A DNA stretch of 18,839 nt from Methanomassiliicoccus sp. UBA386 (GTDB taxonomy: Archaea; Thermoplasmatota; Thermoplasmata; Methanomassiliicoccales; Methanomassiliicoccaceae), in the NCBI GenBank assembly GCA_002498285.1, contig DAGU01000085.1, forward strand, positions 4,417 to 23,255, in the 5' to 3' direction. The stretch's first letter is position 1. Each line of letters starts with the position of its first letter. The translations under genes were made by a program, and so were the position numbers. Positions 6,312 to 12,823 of the stretch are shown here, one piece after another. Under the pieces are notes generated by a model that saw nothing but the letters and a program-made list of their open reading frames with translations, made no database searches and was not told where the DNA came from.

Positions 6312-7367
6312 ATGATGGAACAGACCCCCCGCACCGCCGGCTACCGCATGCCGGCCGAATGGGCCAAACATGATGCCACCTGGCTGTCCTGGCCTAAGAA
6401 CCCCCTGACCTTCCCAGGCGATGTGCTCACCGGAGTGGAGCAGACCTACTGCTCCATGGTCGAGGCGCTCAGCCATGTGGAGAAGGTCAAGATCCTTGTC
6501 GATGACGAGGAAACGGAGGAGCGCGTACGGCAGATGCTGGAAAGGACCGAGGCGGACATGCGCAACGTGCTGTTCCCCCGCATCAAGTCCTCGGACGTGT
6601 GGATACGCGATTACGGGCCGACCTTCCTGTTGCACCGCGAGACCGGAAAGAAGGCCGCGGTGAAGTGGAACTTCAACGCATGGGGTGCCAAGTACGACGA
6701 CCTGCTCTACGACGACGTGGCGGGCGAGGACGTGGTCAGCTCCACTGGCCTGCCGACGTTCCGCCCGGGCATAGTCATGGAAGGAGGCTCCATCGACGTC
6801 AACGGCGCCGGCATCGTGCTGACGACCGAGCAGTGCCTGCTGAACAAGAACCGCAATCCCCATCTCGATCGGGAGGGCATAGAGGGATACCTTCAAGAGT
6901 ACATAGGCATCGACAAAGTGATCTGGCTGAAGTCCGGCATCGAAGGAGACGACACTGACGGACATGTCGACGATTTCGCCCGCTTCATATCCGAGGACAC
7001 CGTGGTTTGCGCCTTCTCCCCCCGCGGGGGCGGCCACAACCCCAAGGTGCTGCAGACCAACCTAGATATACTCAGGAACTTCCGCGACCGCGAGGGGCAC
7101 CCGCTGAAAGTGCTCACGCTCCCCATGCCCGCCCCCGTGCCGCTGCCCGAGGAGGACCGCGTGCTGCCGGCCAGCTATGCCAACTTCTACATCGGCAACG
7201 GCGTGGTGCTGCTCCCCACCTTCAACGACATGAACGATGCGGTGGCCATCAGGATCATGGAGAGGGCCATGCCCAACCATCGCATCGTGCCGATCTACGC
7301 GCGCGACCTGGTGTACGGCTACGGCAGCTTCCACTGCGTGACGCAGCAGGAGCCGGCGGAGGAGTGA
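6312..7367 (+). CDS. aguA: Agmatine deiminase
   Basis: A 351-residue protein of the peptidyl-arginine-deiminase fold that converts agmatine to N-carbamoylputrescine and ammonia. It begins with the typical GYRMPAEWAKHDATWLSWP. Active-site residues are visible: D100 in WIRDYGP, E157 in MEGGSIDVNG, H218 and D220 in DTDGHVDDF, and the nucleophile C342 in FHCVTQQEP at the C-terminus. AGGAG at 6302-6306 serves the ATG at 6312; an ATG at 6315 is nearly equivalent. With aguB this gives a complete two-step route from agmatine, made by arginine decarboxylation, to putrescine. The arginine decarboxylase is not in the window. Confidence 0.95.
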   Translation: MMEQTPRTAGYRMPAEWAKHDATWLSWPKNPLTFPGDVLTGVEQTYCSMVEALSHVEKVKILVDDEETEERVRQMLERTEADMRNVLFPRIKSSDVWIRDYGPTFLLHRETGKKAAVKWNFNAWGAKYDDLLYDDVAGEDVVSSTGLPTFRPGIVMEGGSIDVNGAGIVLTTEQCLLNKNRNPHLDREGIEGYLQEYIGIDKVIWLKSGIEGDDTDGHVDDFARFISEDTVVCAFSPRGGGHNPKVLQTNLDILRNFRDREGHPLKVLTLPMPAPVPLPEEDRVLPASYANFYIGNGVVLLPTFNDMNDAVAIRIMERAMPNHRIVPIYARDLVYGYGSFHCVTQQEPAEE

Positions 7368-7394
7368 GCGCCGGCCGGTAATCCGGGTTCGCGT

Positions 7395-7425
7395 CCAGCG
7401 GCCGCCGGGGAGGCGGCGTCGCTGG
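7395..7425 (+). terminator. GC-rich hairpin 27 nt after aguA
   Basis: CCAGCGGCCGCC (7395-7406) pairs with GGCGGC-GT-CGCTGG (7412-7425), a 12-bp stem with a 2-nt bulge and a GGGGA loop. It closely follows the aguA stop. No T-rich tract follows, which archaeal termination normally needs, so it may protect the 3' end of the mRNA rather than terminate. Confidence 0.4.
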
Positions 7426-7527
7426 CTAGGGCCGAGTGTACGAAGCATCGATACGCGGAGAGGCACGGAGGCGGCAGTGACGTTTATGCATGTCCATGCC
7501 GTTCCCGCAGGCGATGAGCGAAGAAGA

Positions 7528-7533
7528 GAGGAG
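7528..7533 (+). promoter_or_regulatory. Ribosome-binding site that sets the start of the 73-residue protein
   Basis: GAGGAG lies 7 nt before the ATG at 7541. The in-frame ATGs at 7490 and 7514 have no comparable site, so 7541 is preferred. Confidence 0.55.
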
Positions 7534-7540
7534 ATCGCCC

Positions 7541-7762
7541 ATGCCTGGCGGCTTCACCCGAGCGGAGTTCGAGAACCTGCGGGAGGACCTGCGGGAGCTG
7601 CTCGGGGCCCATCCTGGGGCCCGGTTCACCATCATCCTTACCGACGAGGAGGGGAGGATGACGGACGATGCATCGAAGGCAAAACGGTATGGCCTGACGG
7701 TCCATGAGGGCGGCGTCCTCCTGTACGAGGAGTTCGGCGACGCCGACTGGGCATCGGAATAA
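7541..7762 (+). CDS. Small acidic protein of unknown function
   Basis: A 73-residue protein, not recognised. It has an amphipathic N-terminal helix (FTRAEFENLREDLRELLGAH), a hydrophobic strand (RFTIILTDEEGR), then a region rich in glycine and acidic residues with GLTVHEGGVLLYEEFGDADW near the end. There is no cysteine, signal peptide or membrane segment. It reads like a small alpha/beta domain rather than a chance frame: the residue use is balanced and a good ribosome-binding sequence precedes it. A longer version from ATG 7490 would have 90 residues. It lies between aguA and a radical SAM gene that appears to have its own promoter. Confidence 0.55.
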   Translation: MPGGFTRAEFENLREDLRELLGAHPGARFTIILTDEEGRMTDDASKAKRYGLTVHEGGVLLYEEFGDADWASE

Positions 7763-7773
7763 TGGGCGTGAGG

Positions 7774-7808
7774 AGCAGTTCGCCACAGAACAACATCGGC
7801 TAACTGCT
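7774..7808. repeat. Inverted repeat upstream of the SPASM protein promoter
   Basis: AGCAGTT (7774-7780) and AACTGCT (7802-7808) are perfect complements around 21 nt. They lie just after the small ORF stop and about 16 nt before the TATA-like box at 7824. A related AACTGTTCACC follows at 7810-7820. It could be an operator or a transcript-end structure. Confidence 0.35.
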
Positions 7809-7823
7809 AAACTGTTCACCAAA

Positions 7824-7834
7824 GCTTATTAAAC
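7824..7834 (+). promoter_or_regulatory. TATA box for the radical SAM/SPASM gene
   Basis: GCTTATTAAAC, preceded by AAA, fits an archaeal TATA element. A start near 7855-7860 would leave a leader of about 45-50 nt containing AGGAG at 7881-7885. A second AT-rich patch (ctataatc) lies at 7841-7848. Confidence 0.5.
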
Positions 7835-7904
7835 GGTCATCTATAATCGGCCAACCCATACCGGGGGTGCCTTCCTGTCTAGGAGCGGAAAAGCACTGGA
7901 TGTA

Positions 7905-8939
7905 TTGTTCAATAACAGTTCTGAACAGGCGAGATCGCAGAACGTCTGCTTCGAGCGCAACCAAGTATATCGTCTCCAGGTAGAGTGCACCAACGAATGT
8001 TCGGCCGATTGTGCATACTGCTACGCGAAGGTGATGGATGTCGAGGAGCCTCTCACCACCCGGGAGCTCAAGAGCCTGATCCGTCAGGCCGCCAACCTGG
8101 GCGTAAAGCAGATAGACTGGATGGGCGGGGACCCGCTGGAAAGGCCGGACTGGATCGAGCTGATGCAGAGCGTCCGGTACGCGGGCATGACCAATAACCT
8201 ATGGACGTGCGGGCCCCACCTCAACGACATCGTTACGGCGAAGCGGGTCATCGAGCTCACCCAGGACGGCTTCGTCATGGTGCACCTGGATTCCCTGGAC
8301 CCCAAGGTGCTGACCTCTCTCCGCTACACGTACCATCCAAGGCAGGTAAGGGCCACCATCTCCGGGCTGGAGATGCTTCTGGAGGCGGGCAAGCCGCCCT
8401 GCGACGTGGCCAACATGATCATGCTAACCGCGCACCACACGCCGGAGGACGTCAGGAAGACGATGGACTTCATGTACCGCCGCTACCGCATCAGCACCTG
8501 CCTGATGTCCCTCAAGCCGGTTGACGAGCGCGGTTCCATCTATGCCTACCTCCCCCGCGCGGAGGACGTGAGCTCCGCCTATCGCTATCGGGACGAGAAG
8601 TTCCTGGGCGGGCGCGGCATGGGCTGCCAGGACTTCCCCAAGCAGTACTGCGGCACCTGCGCCTTCGTGTCGCGGGACGGAAGGTTGTCGTCCTGCTATT
8701 CCTTGAGGCGCTCCCTCGGGAACATCAGGGAGCAGAGCCTGGAGGACATCGTTCGGTCGAGCGCGTCATCCCTGTTCTTCACCCCCTACCGCAGCAGCAA
8801 TCGTAGCGTCTGCAGCGCCTGCGACAGCAACCTTTGCTGGGGTTGCCGGGCCAACGCGTTCTACTTCGCCGGCAGCGCCTATTCCGAGGACCCGCTCTGT
8901 TCGCACAGCCACCTGGACGGTAACAGCTGCCCTTATTGA
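7905..8939 (+). CDS. Radical SAM/SPASM domain protein
   Basis: A 344-residue protein. The N-terminal radical SAM domain has C32, C36 and C39 (CSADCAYC) and a GGDP motif (74-77). The C-terminal region has ten cysteines: C241, C249, C252, C264, C303, C306, C311, C314, C332 and C342. The order CGTC, RDGRLSSC, LGNI, CSACDSNLCWGC and LC matches a SPASM domain, which binds auxiliary 4Fe-4S clusters. The CX2CX4CX2C spacing is slightly shorter than usual. SPASM enzymes modify peptides, proteins or cofactors; the substrate here is unknown. No in-frame ATG or GTG lies in a usable position, so TTG at 7905 is used although its ribosome-binding sequence is distant. The gene ends 7 bases from the convergent regulator. 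Confidence 0.85.
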   Translation: MFNNSSEQARSQNVCFERNQVYRLQVECTNECSADCAYCYAKVMDVEEPLTTRELKSLIRQAANLGVKQIDWMGGDPLERPDWIELMQSVRYAGMTNNLWTCGPHLNDIVTAKRVIELTQDGFVMVHLDSLDPKVLTSLRYTYHPRQVRATISGLEMLLEAGKPPCDVANMIMLTAHHTPEDVRKTMDFMYRRYRISTCLMSLKPVDERGSIYAYLPRAEDVSSAYRYRDEKFLGGRGMGCQDFPKQYCGTCAFVSRDGRLSSCYSLRRSLGNIREQSLEDIVRSSASSLFFTPYRSSNRSVCSACDSNLCWGCRANAFYFAGSAYSEDPLCSHSHLDGNSCPY

Positions 8940-8946
8940 TCGGCGC

Positions 8947-9696
8947 TCAGTCGTAGAGCGTCGGCTCGAACACGAACTTGCAGAAATTATACTTGGTGCC
9001 GAAGCACTCCGTCTGGGTGACCCCAAGCGGCACGCCGGTCTTGGCATCGAAGATGGACTCCAGGATGCCTTCATTGAGGGTGCACAGCGTTCTGCCGACG
9101 TCAGGTATGTCGGAGCAGTCGTAATCGTCCTTGATGATGAGAGTTAGAGGCACCAGGGAGTACACGTTCAGCTCCCCCAGTTCATGGCGGGCGTAGAACT
9201 CCTTGACCTCTTCCAGCAGCGGCTTGATCTCCGTTGACCGCATATGCTTGGCCAGCTGGGCGCCGATCTGCCGGCCGACGTCCTTAAGCACGGGGTCCAT
9301 GTTCAGGCCGATGGCCTCCACGCCGAGGATCAGGGCGCGCACTTCCCCCTTGAGGAACGACGCGGGGCTGCCGATGCTCTTGTCGATGATGCTGCCCACC
9401 GCCTTGGTGAGGTCCTCCCTCGGGACGACGGAGGAGCCGACCGGCTTGGAGACCAGGTAGAATATCTTGCGGCGGTTGTCCGATGGGTCATCGCGGGATG
9501 CAACCAATCCCTCCTTTACCATCTTGTCCAGATGGACCGACAGGGTGGACTGCGCCTTTCCGGTCAGCTGGGCGATCTCCGAGAGGCTGAGGTCTCGGCG
9601 CTGCAGCTCGCTCAGGATCTTCTGCCTCACGGGATTGGAGATCTGCTTGAGACCAGAGCTGGTGGAATAAACGTCTAGAGCCGCAGCCTTCTTCAT
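8947..9696 (-). CDS. HTH-V4R domain transcriptional regulator (MsvR-like)
   Basis: A 249-residue regulator. Residues 15-85 form an ArsR-type winged helix: NPVRQKILSEL, LSLSEIAQLTGKAQSTLSVHLDKMVKEGLV, then a NRRKIFYLV wing. The C-terminal part is a V4R domain ending in GRTLCTLNEGILESIF, TECFGTKYNFCKFVF, with cysteines at 194, 205, 231 and 239. MsvR-type methanogen regulators share this HTH-V4R order and use V4R cysteines as a redox switch, so redox sensing is plausible but not shown. The gene is convergent with the SPASM gene and divergent from mtnA. The 121-nt intergenic region holds a perfect palindrome close to its likely TATA element, consistent with autoregulation. The identity as MsvR itself is uncertain. 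Confidence 0.85.
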   Translation of the reverse strand: MKKAAALDVYSTSSGLKQISNPVRQKILSELQRRDLSLSEIAQLTGKAQSTLSVHLDKMVKEGLVASRDDPSDNRRKIFYLVSKPVGSSVVPREDLTKAVGSIIDKSIGSPASFLKGEVRALILGVEAIGLNMDPVLKDVGRQIGAQLAKHMRSTEIKPLLEEVKEFYARHELGELNVYSLVPLTLIIKDDYDCSDIPDVGRTLCTLNEGILESIFDAKTGVPLGVTQTECFGTKYNFCKFVFEPTLYD

Positions 9697-9727
9697 GGCA
9701 CCAGACCGCTTAATGCTCTGAGATTAT

Positions 9728-9736
9728 TTCTAATTA
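9728..9736 (-). promoter_or_regulatory. Candidate TATA box of the V4R regulator
   Basis: On the minus strand the stretch reads TAATTAGAA, continuing AT-rich to GAAATAATC. It would place the transcript start about 5-11 nt before the ATG, giving a nearly leaderless mRNA. The 12-bp palindrome is about 10 nt upstream. Confidence 0.5.
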
Positions 9737-9768
9737 CCCTCGGAAAACGAACGTTCGTATGCCCTCGG
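9737..9768. promoter_or_regulatory. Operator-like palindrome flanked by direct repeats
   Basis: ACGAACGTTCGT (9747-9758) is a perfect 12-bp palindrome. It is flanked by two identical CCCTCGG heptamers (9737-9743 and 9762-9768) in direct orientation, 25 bp apart start to start. It lies between the divergent promoters of the V4R regulator and mtnA. The half-site TTCG resembles the TTCG/CGAA elements described for MsvR operators, but the arrangement differs. Binding by the adjacent regulator is an inference. Confidence 0.55.
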
Positions 9769-9773
9769 CAGCA

Positions 9774-9785
9774 CCATATTTTTCT
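9774..9785 (+). promoter_or_regulatory. Candidate TATA box of the mtnA operon
   Basis: CCATATTTTTCT is the AT-rich element upstream of mtnA. It predicts a start near 9803 and a leader of about 15 nt without a ribosome-binding sequence. A 10-bp palindrome, TCCCCGGGGA (9789-9798), lies between this box and the predicted start and could be a second regulatory site. Confidence 0.5.
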
Positions 9786-9817
9786 ACATCCCCGGGGAAT
9801 GACATGCCGATCATAGC

Positions 9818-10843
9818 ATGCGTGTACTTACTGGCAAGAGCAGCAGGGAAGTAAGGGCAGTATGGTTCGAGGGCGGCAAGGTCCGCATGATCGACCAGCG
9901 CCTCCTCCCGCAGAGGTTCAGGATCATCGAGCTGGATGACCATCTGCAGGTGGCCGAGTGCATCAGGAACATGACGGTGCGCGGCGCGCCCTCGATCGGG
10001 GCGGCGGCGGCCTACGGCATGGCCCTGGCCGCTGTGAACAAGGAGGACCTGGGAGAGGCGGCCAAGACGCTGAGGTCGACCCGCCCCACGGCGTATGACC
10101 TCTTCTATGCCATCGACCATATGCTCCGCTCGCTGGAGCTGGGGGACGACCCGGTGGAGGCGGCCGACATGTACGCCGACCAGATCGTCGAGCGCTGCCG
10201 CCTCATCGGGAAGTATGGCGCCGCCCTCATCGACGAGGAGGCGCGCATCATGACCCACTGCAACGCCGGCGCACTGGCCACGGTGGACGTCGGAACCGCC
10301 CTGGCCCCAATGCGCACGGCGTGGGCCGAGGGCAGGCACATCTATGTGTACGTGTCCGAGACCCGCCCCCGGCTGCAGGGCATGAAGCTCACCGCCTGGG
10401 AGCTGTACAACGAGGGCATCCCTCATGCCATCATTCCCGACGGAGCGTCCGCGCACTTCATGCGGGAGGGGGTGGACATGGTGATCGTGGGCGCCGACCG
10501 CATAACTGCCAACGGGGATTTCGCCAACAAGATAGGCACCTTCGACAAGGCCGTCCTGGCCAACACCTTTGGCATACCGTTCTACGTGTGCGCCCCCCTG
10601 TCCACCTTCGACTTCTCCCTGACATCGGGAGAGCAGATCGTCATCGAGGACCGGGCCGAGGAGGAGGTCACCATGATGGGACGGACCCGATTGGCGCCCA
10701 AGGGCTCGGCGGCCCTCAACCCGTCGTTCGACATGACCCCGGCAAAGTACGTCACCGGTTTCATCACCGAGGCCGGCGTGCTGCTGCCGTCGGAGATCGG
10801 CAAGGTGCGCAAGTTCAGGCTGGAGGGGGCGGGGCGGCTTTGA
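9818..10843 (+). CDS. mtnA: S-methyl-5-thioribose-1-phosphate isomerase (MtnA family)
   Basis: A 341-residue protein of the MtnA/eIF2B-like sugar phosphate isomerase family. Characteristic motifs are RGAPSIGAAAAYG (55-67), the catalytic cysteine C148 in THCNAGALATVDVGTAL, SETRPRLQGMKLTAWEL (180-196), the catalytic aspartate D227 in GADRITANGDFANKIGTFD, and NPSFDMTPAKYVTGFITEAG near the end. MtnA converts methylthioribose-1-phosphate to methylthioribulose-1-phosphate; archaeal relatives also act on 5-deoxyribose-1-phosphate. A ribose-1,5-bisphosphate isomerase role is a less likely alternative. The ATG at 9818 has no nearby ribosome-binding sequence, consistent with a short or absent leader. 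Its TGA overlaps the next gene's TTG start by 4 bases. Confidence 0.92.
   Translation: MRVLTGKSSREVRAVWFEGGKVRMIDQRLLPQRFRIIELDDHLQVAECIRNMTVRGAPSIGAAAAYGMALAAVNKEDLGEAAKTLRSTRPTAYDLFYAIDHMLRSLELGDDPVEAADMYADQIVERCRLIGKYGAALIDEEARIMTHCNAGALATVDVGTALAPMRTAWAEGRHIYVYVSETRPRLQGMKLTAWELYNEGIPHAIIPDGASAHFMREGVDMVIVGADRITANGDFANKIGTFDKAVLANTFGIPFYVCAPLSTFDFSLTSGEQIVIEDRAEEEVTMMGRTRLAPKGSAALNPSFDMTPAKYVTGFITEAGVLLPSEIGKVRKFRLEGAGRL
10822..10829 (+). promoter_or_regulatory. Ribosome-binding site supporting the TTG start of the aldolase
   Basis: GGAGGGGG within the mtnA 3' end lies 10 nt before the TTG at 10840. It supports a TTG start that overlaps the mtnA stop, since no ATG or GTG begins the conserved domain. 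Confidence 0.6.
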
Positions 10844-11466
10844 ACGAGGAGGATGCCAGGAGGCAGCTGGCCGCCACCGGCAGGCTGGCCTTCGAGCGCC
10901 GCCTCACGTTCGGCAGCGGGGGGAACATCAGCTGCCGGCTGGACGAGAGGACCATGTTGATCACCCCATCCGGCACGTGCAAGGGCATGCTCGCTCCGGA
11001 GCAGATGATCCGCGTGGACATCGAGACCGGGGAGCACAGCGGCGGCCGGCCGTCCATGGAGACGCCGTTCCACTCCGGCATATATCGCTCAAGGCCGGAG
11101 GTGGGGGCGATCATTCATTGCCATCCCCTGTCGTGCACCGCCCTGGCCGTCCTAGGCCGCCGGCTGAGGACGGCTCTCACCCCGGAAGGACTGATGGTGC
11201 TGGGCGACTTCGTCCCCATCGTTGCGTACGGCACGCCGGGCTCCGACGACCTGGCGGACAAGCTGGTGCGCCAGCTTGGCGTCTCCAGGGCATGCCTCAT
11301 GCAGAGCCATGGGGCCCTGGCGGTCGGCAGGGACCTGCAGGATGCGTTCAACCGCATGGAGACCATGGAGTACATGGCCAGCCTGCAGCTCATGGTCGAG
11401 AGGACGGGCGACGTCAAAGACCTGCCGGAGCAGGAGGTCAAGCACATCCTCTCAATGGCAAAGTAG
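10840..11466 (+). CDS. Class II aldolase/adducin family protein (fuculose-phosphate aldolase-like)
   Basis: A 208-residue zinc aldolase of the FucA/AraD/MtnB family. The phosphate-binding GSGGNIS is at 25-31 and TPSG at 42-45. A likely catalytic glutamate, E74, sits in METPFH, and zinc ligands are H93 and H95 in HCHP and H157 in QSHGAL. Such enzymes cleave a ketose-1-phosphate to DHAP and an aldehyde. With MtnA directly upstream and overlapping (TTGA), the likely substrate is methylthioribulose-1-phosphate or 5-deoxyribulose-1-phosphate, giving DHAP plus methylthioacetaldehyde or lactaldehyde. MtnB dehydratase is the alternative; MtnC or MtnD, its usual partners, are not nearby. The frame extends upstream to 10321, but that part is the shifted shadow of mtnA. 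Confidence 0.87.
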   Translation: MNEEDARRQLAATGRLAFERRLTFGSGGNISCRLDERTMLITPSGTCKGMLAPEQMIRVDIETGEHSGGRPSMETPFHSGIYRSRPEVGAIIHCHPLSCTALAVLGRRLRTALTPEGLMVLGDFVPIVAYGTPGSDDLADKLVRQLGVSRACLMQSHGALAVGRDLQDAFNRMETMEYMASLQLMVERTGDVKDLPEQEVKHILSMAK

Positions 11467-11494
11467 AAGGCCGAGAGGCCGTTGAGGTAACTGA

Positions 11495-12583
11495 ATGATA
11501 CTGGTCACCAAATGGTTCGGGGTCTTCCTCGTCGATCGGGAGAGGATCGTCAAGAAGGTGCTGTTCGAGAAGGACCCGGTGGCCATCGCCGCCAAGCTGG
11601 CCAAGGTCCAGAGGGGGGAGCTTCTTCCCGAGGAGGAGGGGCTGGCGGTGAAGCGCATGAAGGTCGCCGAGCCCCGGCTGTCCAGCCTGGGCAGGCCCGA
11701 GTTCCTCGACTCGTCGTTCATCCGCGCCGAGGACTACGGCTACTCGCAGCAGCTGAGGCAGAAGGCCATGGTGGAGCTCGGAAAGATACGTACGAGGGAG
11801 CCGCTGCCGGCCGACCGCTTCATCCTGCAGGCCGTCCGGGGAATGGACGACCTCATCGAGATGATCAACCTGATGTCGGAGCGCCTCCACGAGTGGTACG
11901 GACTTCACTTCCCGGAGCTGAGCGACTATGCGCGCGAGGAGCGCTACGCCGAGCTGATCGCCCAGAAGGGGCTGCGGGAGGAGGTGCTGGCCGCATTGGA
12001 CCTGGAGCTCGAGTCGGTCGGCGCTGAACTGGAGGAGAAGGACCTGGCAGTGGTGAGGACATACGCCGCCTCACTGGCCTCCCTGTACGACGAGAAGAAG
12101 CATCTGGAGTCATACATCGCCGGGAGGATGGAGGATGTTGCTCCCAACATATCGGCCATCGTCGGGCCCAGTCTTGGGGCCCGCCTGATCTCCCTGGCCG
12201 GAGGCCTTCGCCGCCTGGCGGTCCTGCCGTCGGGGACCATACAGGTGCTGGGCGCCGAGAAAGCATTGTTCGCGCATCTCCGCCAGGGGAAGAGGCCGCC
12301 CAAGCACGGCATCCTGTTCCAGCATCCCACCGTGCACCGCGCCCCCTACTGGCAGAGGGGCAACGTGGCAAGGGCAATGAGCGGCAAGCTGGCCATCGCG
12401 GCCCGGGTGGACTACTACGGCGGGGAGTTCGTGGGGGACTCGCTGAACGAGGAGATCGCCCGGCGGGTCGAAGAGATCCAGGAGAAGTATCCGGAGCCTC
12501 CGCCGCGGAAGCCGCAGCGTCCCAAGGAGGGCCAGCAGGGAGGCCGCCGGGACCGTCCGGGGAAGAAGGGGAAAAGGCGCTGA
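11495..12583 (+). CDS. nop5: Nop5/Nop56-family box C/D RNP protein
   Basis: A 362-residue archaeal Nop5, the scaffold of box C/D small RNPs that guide 2'-O-methylation of rRNA and tRNA. It bridges L7Ae on the guide RNA and fibrillarin. The N-terminal domain (about 1-115) is followed by a helical, coiled-coil region (about 120-215) and the Nop domain: GPSLGARLISLAGGLRRLAVLPSG, then TIQVLGAEKALF, PKHGILFQHP, RGNVARAMSGKLAIAARVD (about 215-310). It ends in a basic, proline-rich tail (PPPRKPQRPK to KKGKRR). The ATG at 11495 follows GAGGT (11484-11488), 28 bases after the aldolase stop, so it could be transcribed with the mtnA pair. Fibrillarin, commonly the next gene in archaea, is not adjacent. 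Confidence 0.95.
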   Translation: MILVTKWFGVFLVDRERIVKKVLFEKDPVAIAAKLAKVQRGELLPEEEGLAVKRMKVAEPRLSSLGRPEFLDSSFIRAEDYGYSQQLRQKAMVELGKIRTREPLPADRFILQAVRGMDDLIEMINLMSERLHEWYGLHFPELSDYAREERYAELIAQKGLREEVLAALDLELESVGAELEEKDLAVVRTYAASLASLYDEKKHLESYIAGRMEDVAPNISAIVGPSLGARLISLAGGLRRLAVLPSGTIQVLGAEKALFAHLRQGKRPPKHGILFQHPTVHRAPYWQRGNVARAMSGKLAIAARVDYYGGEFVGDSLNEEIARRVEEIQEKYPEPPPRKPQRPKEGQQGGRRDRPGKKGKRR

Positions 12584-12639
12584 CATGCGCGCCCGCGCGG
12601 GGACCGTGGGCAAGCCATCGCCATGGGCGCGGAGATTAG

Positions 12640-12659
12640 AGGGCCATTCTGACGGCCCT
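12640..12659 (+). terminator. Hairpin downstream of nop5
   Basis: AGGGCC and GGCCCT form a 6-bp stem with an 8-nt loop, followed by TTATAC rather than a true T tract. It is a candidate 3'-end structure of the nop5 transcript. Confidence 0.3.
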
Positions 12660-12783
12660 TATACATCGGTGTTGACGCCCCGGGCCGCTCGCCGCCCTCC
12701 CTGCCGGGAGGAGCAGGAAGGCGAGGAGGCCGCCGTCGAACGCGTCGATCATACCTCAGCTGTATTCGGCCGGGAGTTCAATA

Positions 12784-12793
12784 AAATATATAA
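12784..12793 (+). promoter_or_regulatory. TATA box of the aIF5A gene
   Basis: AAATATATAA is the strongest TATA match in the window. It lies about 35 nt before the ATG, predicting a leader of about 10 nt with no ribosome-binding sequence. A run of seven G (12795-12801) directly follows it. Confidence 0.8.
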
Positions 12794-12823
12794 TGGGGGG
12801 GCTAATTCCTCCTTCGATACATT

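Larger units (their letters stand above)
12584..12823. other. Intergenic region between nop5 and aIF5A
   Basis: About 240 nt without a convincing gene. It holds a 6-bp hairpin (AGGGCC 12640-12645, GGCCCT 12654-12659, 8-nt loop) 56 nt after the nop5 stop, and the aIF5A promoter at its right end. No fibrillarin remnant can be recognised. Confidence 0.5.

Noticed and set aside
7384..7395. GGGTTCGCGTCC, resembling a tRNA B box
   Set aside because: The flanks do not form a T stem and no acceptor or anticodon arm can be built around it; the site overlaps the hairpin after aguA.
10321..10839. Upstream extension of the aldolase frame
   Set aside because: It is the shifted shadow of mtnA; the conserved aldolase domain begins after TTG 10840, which has its own ribosome-binding sequence.
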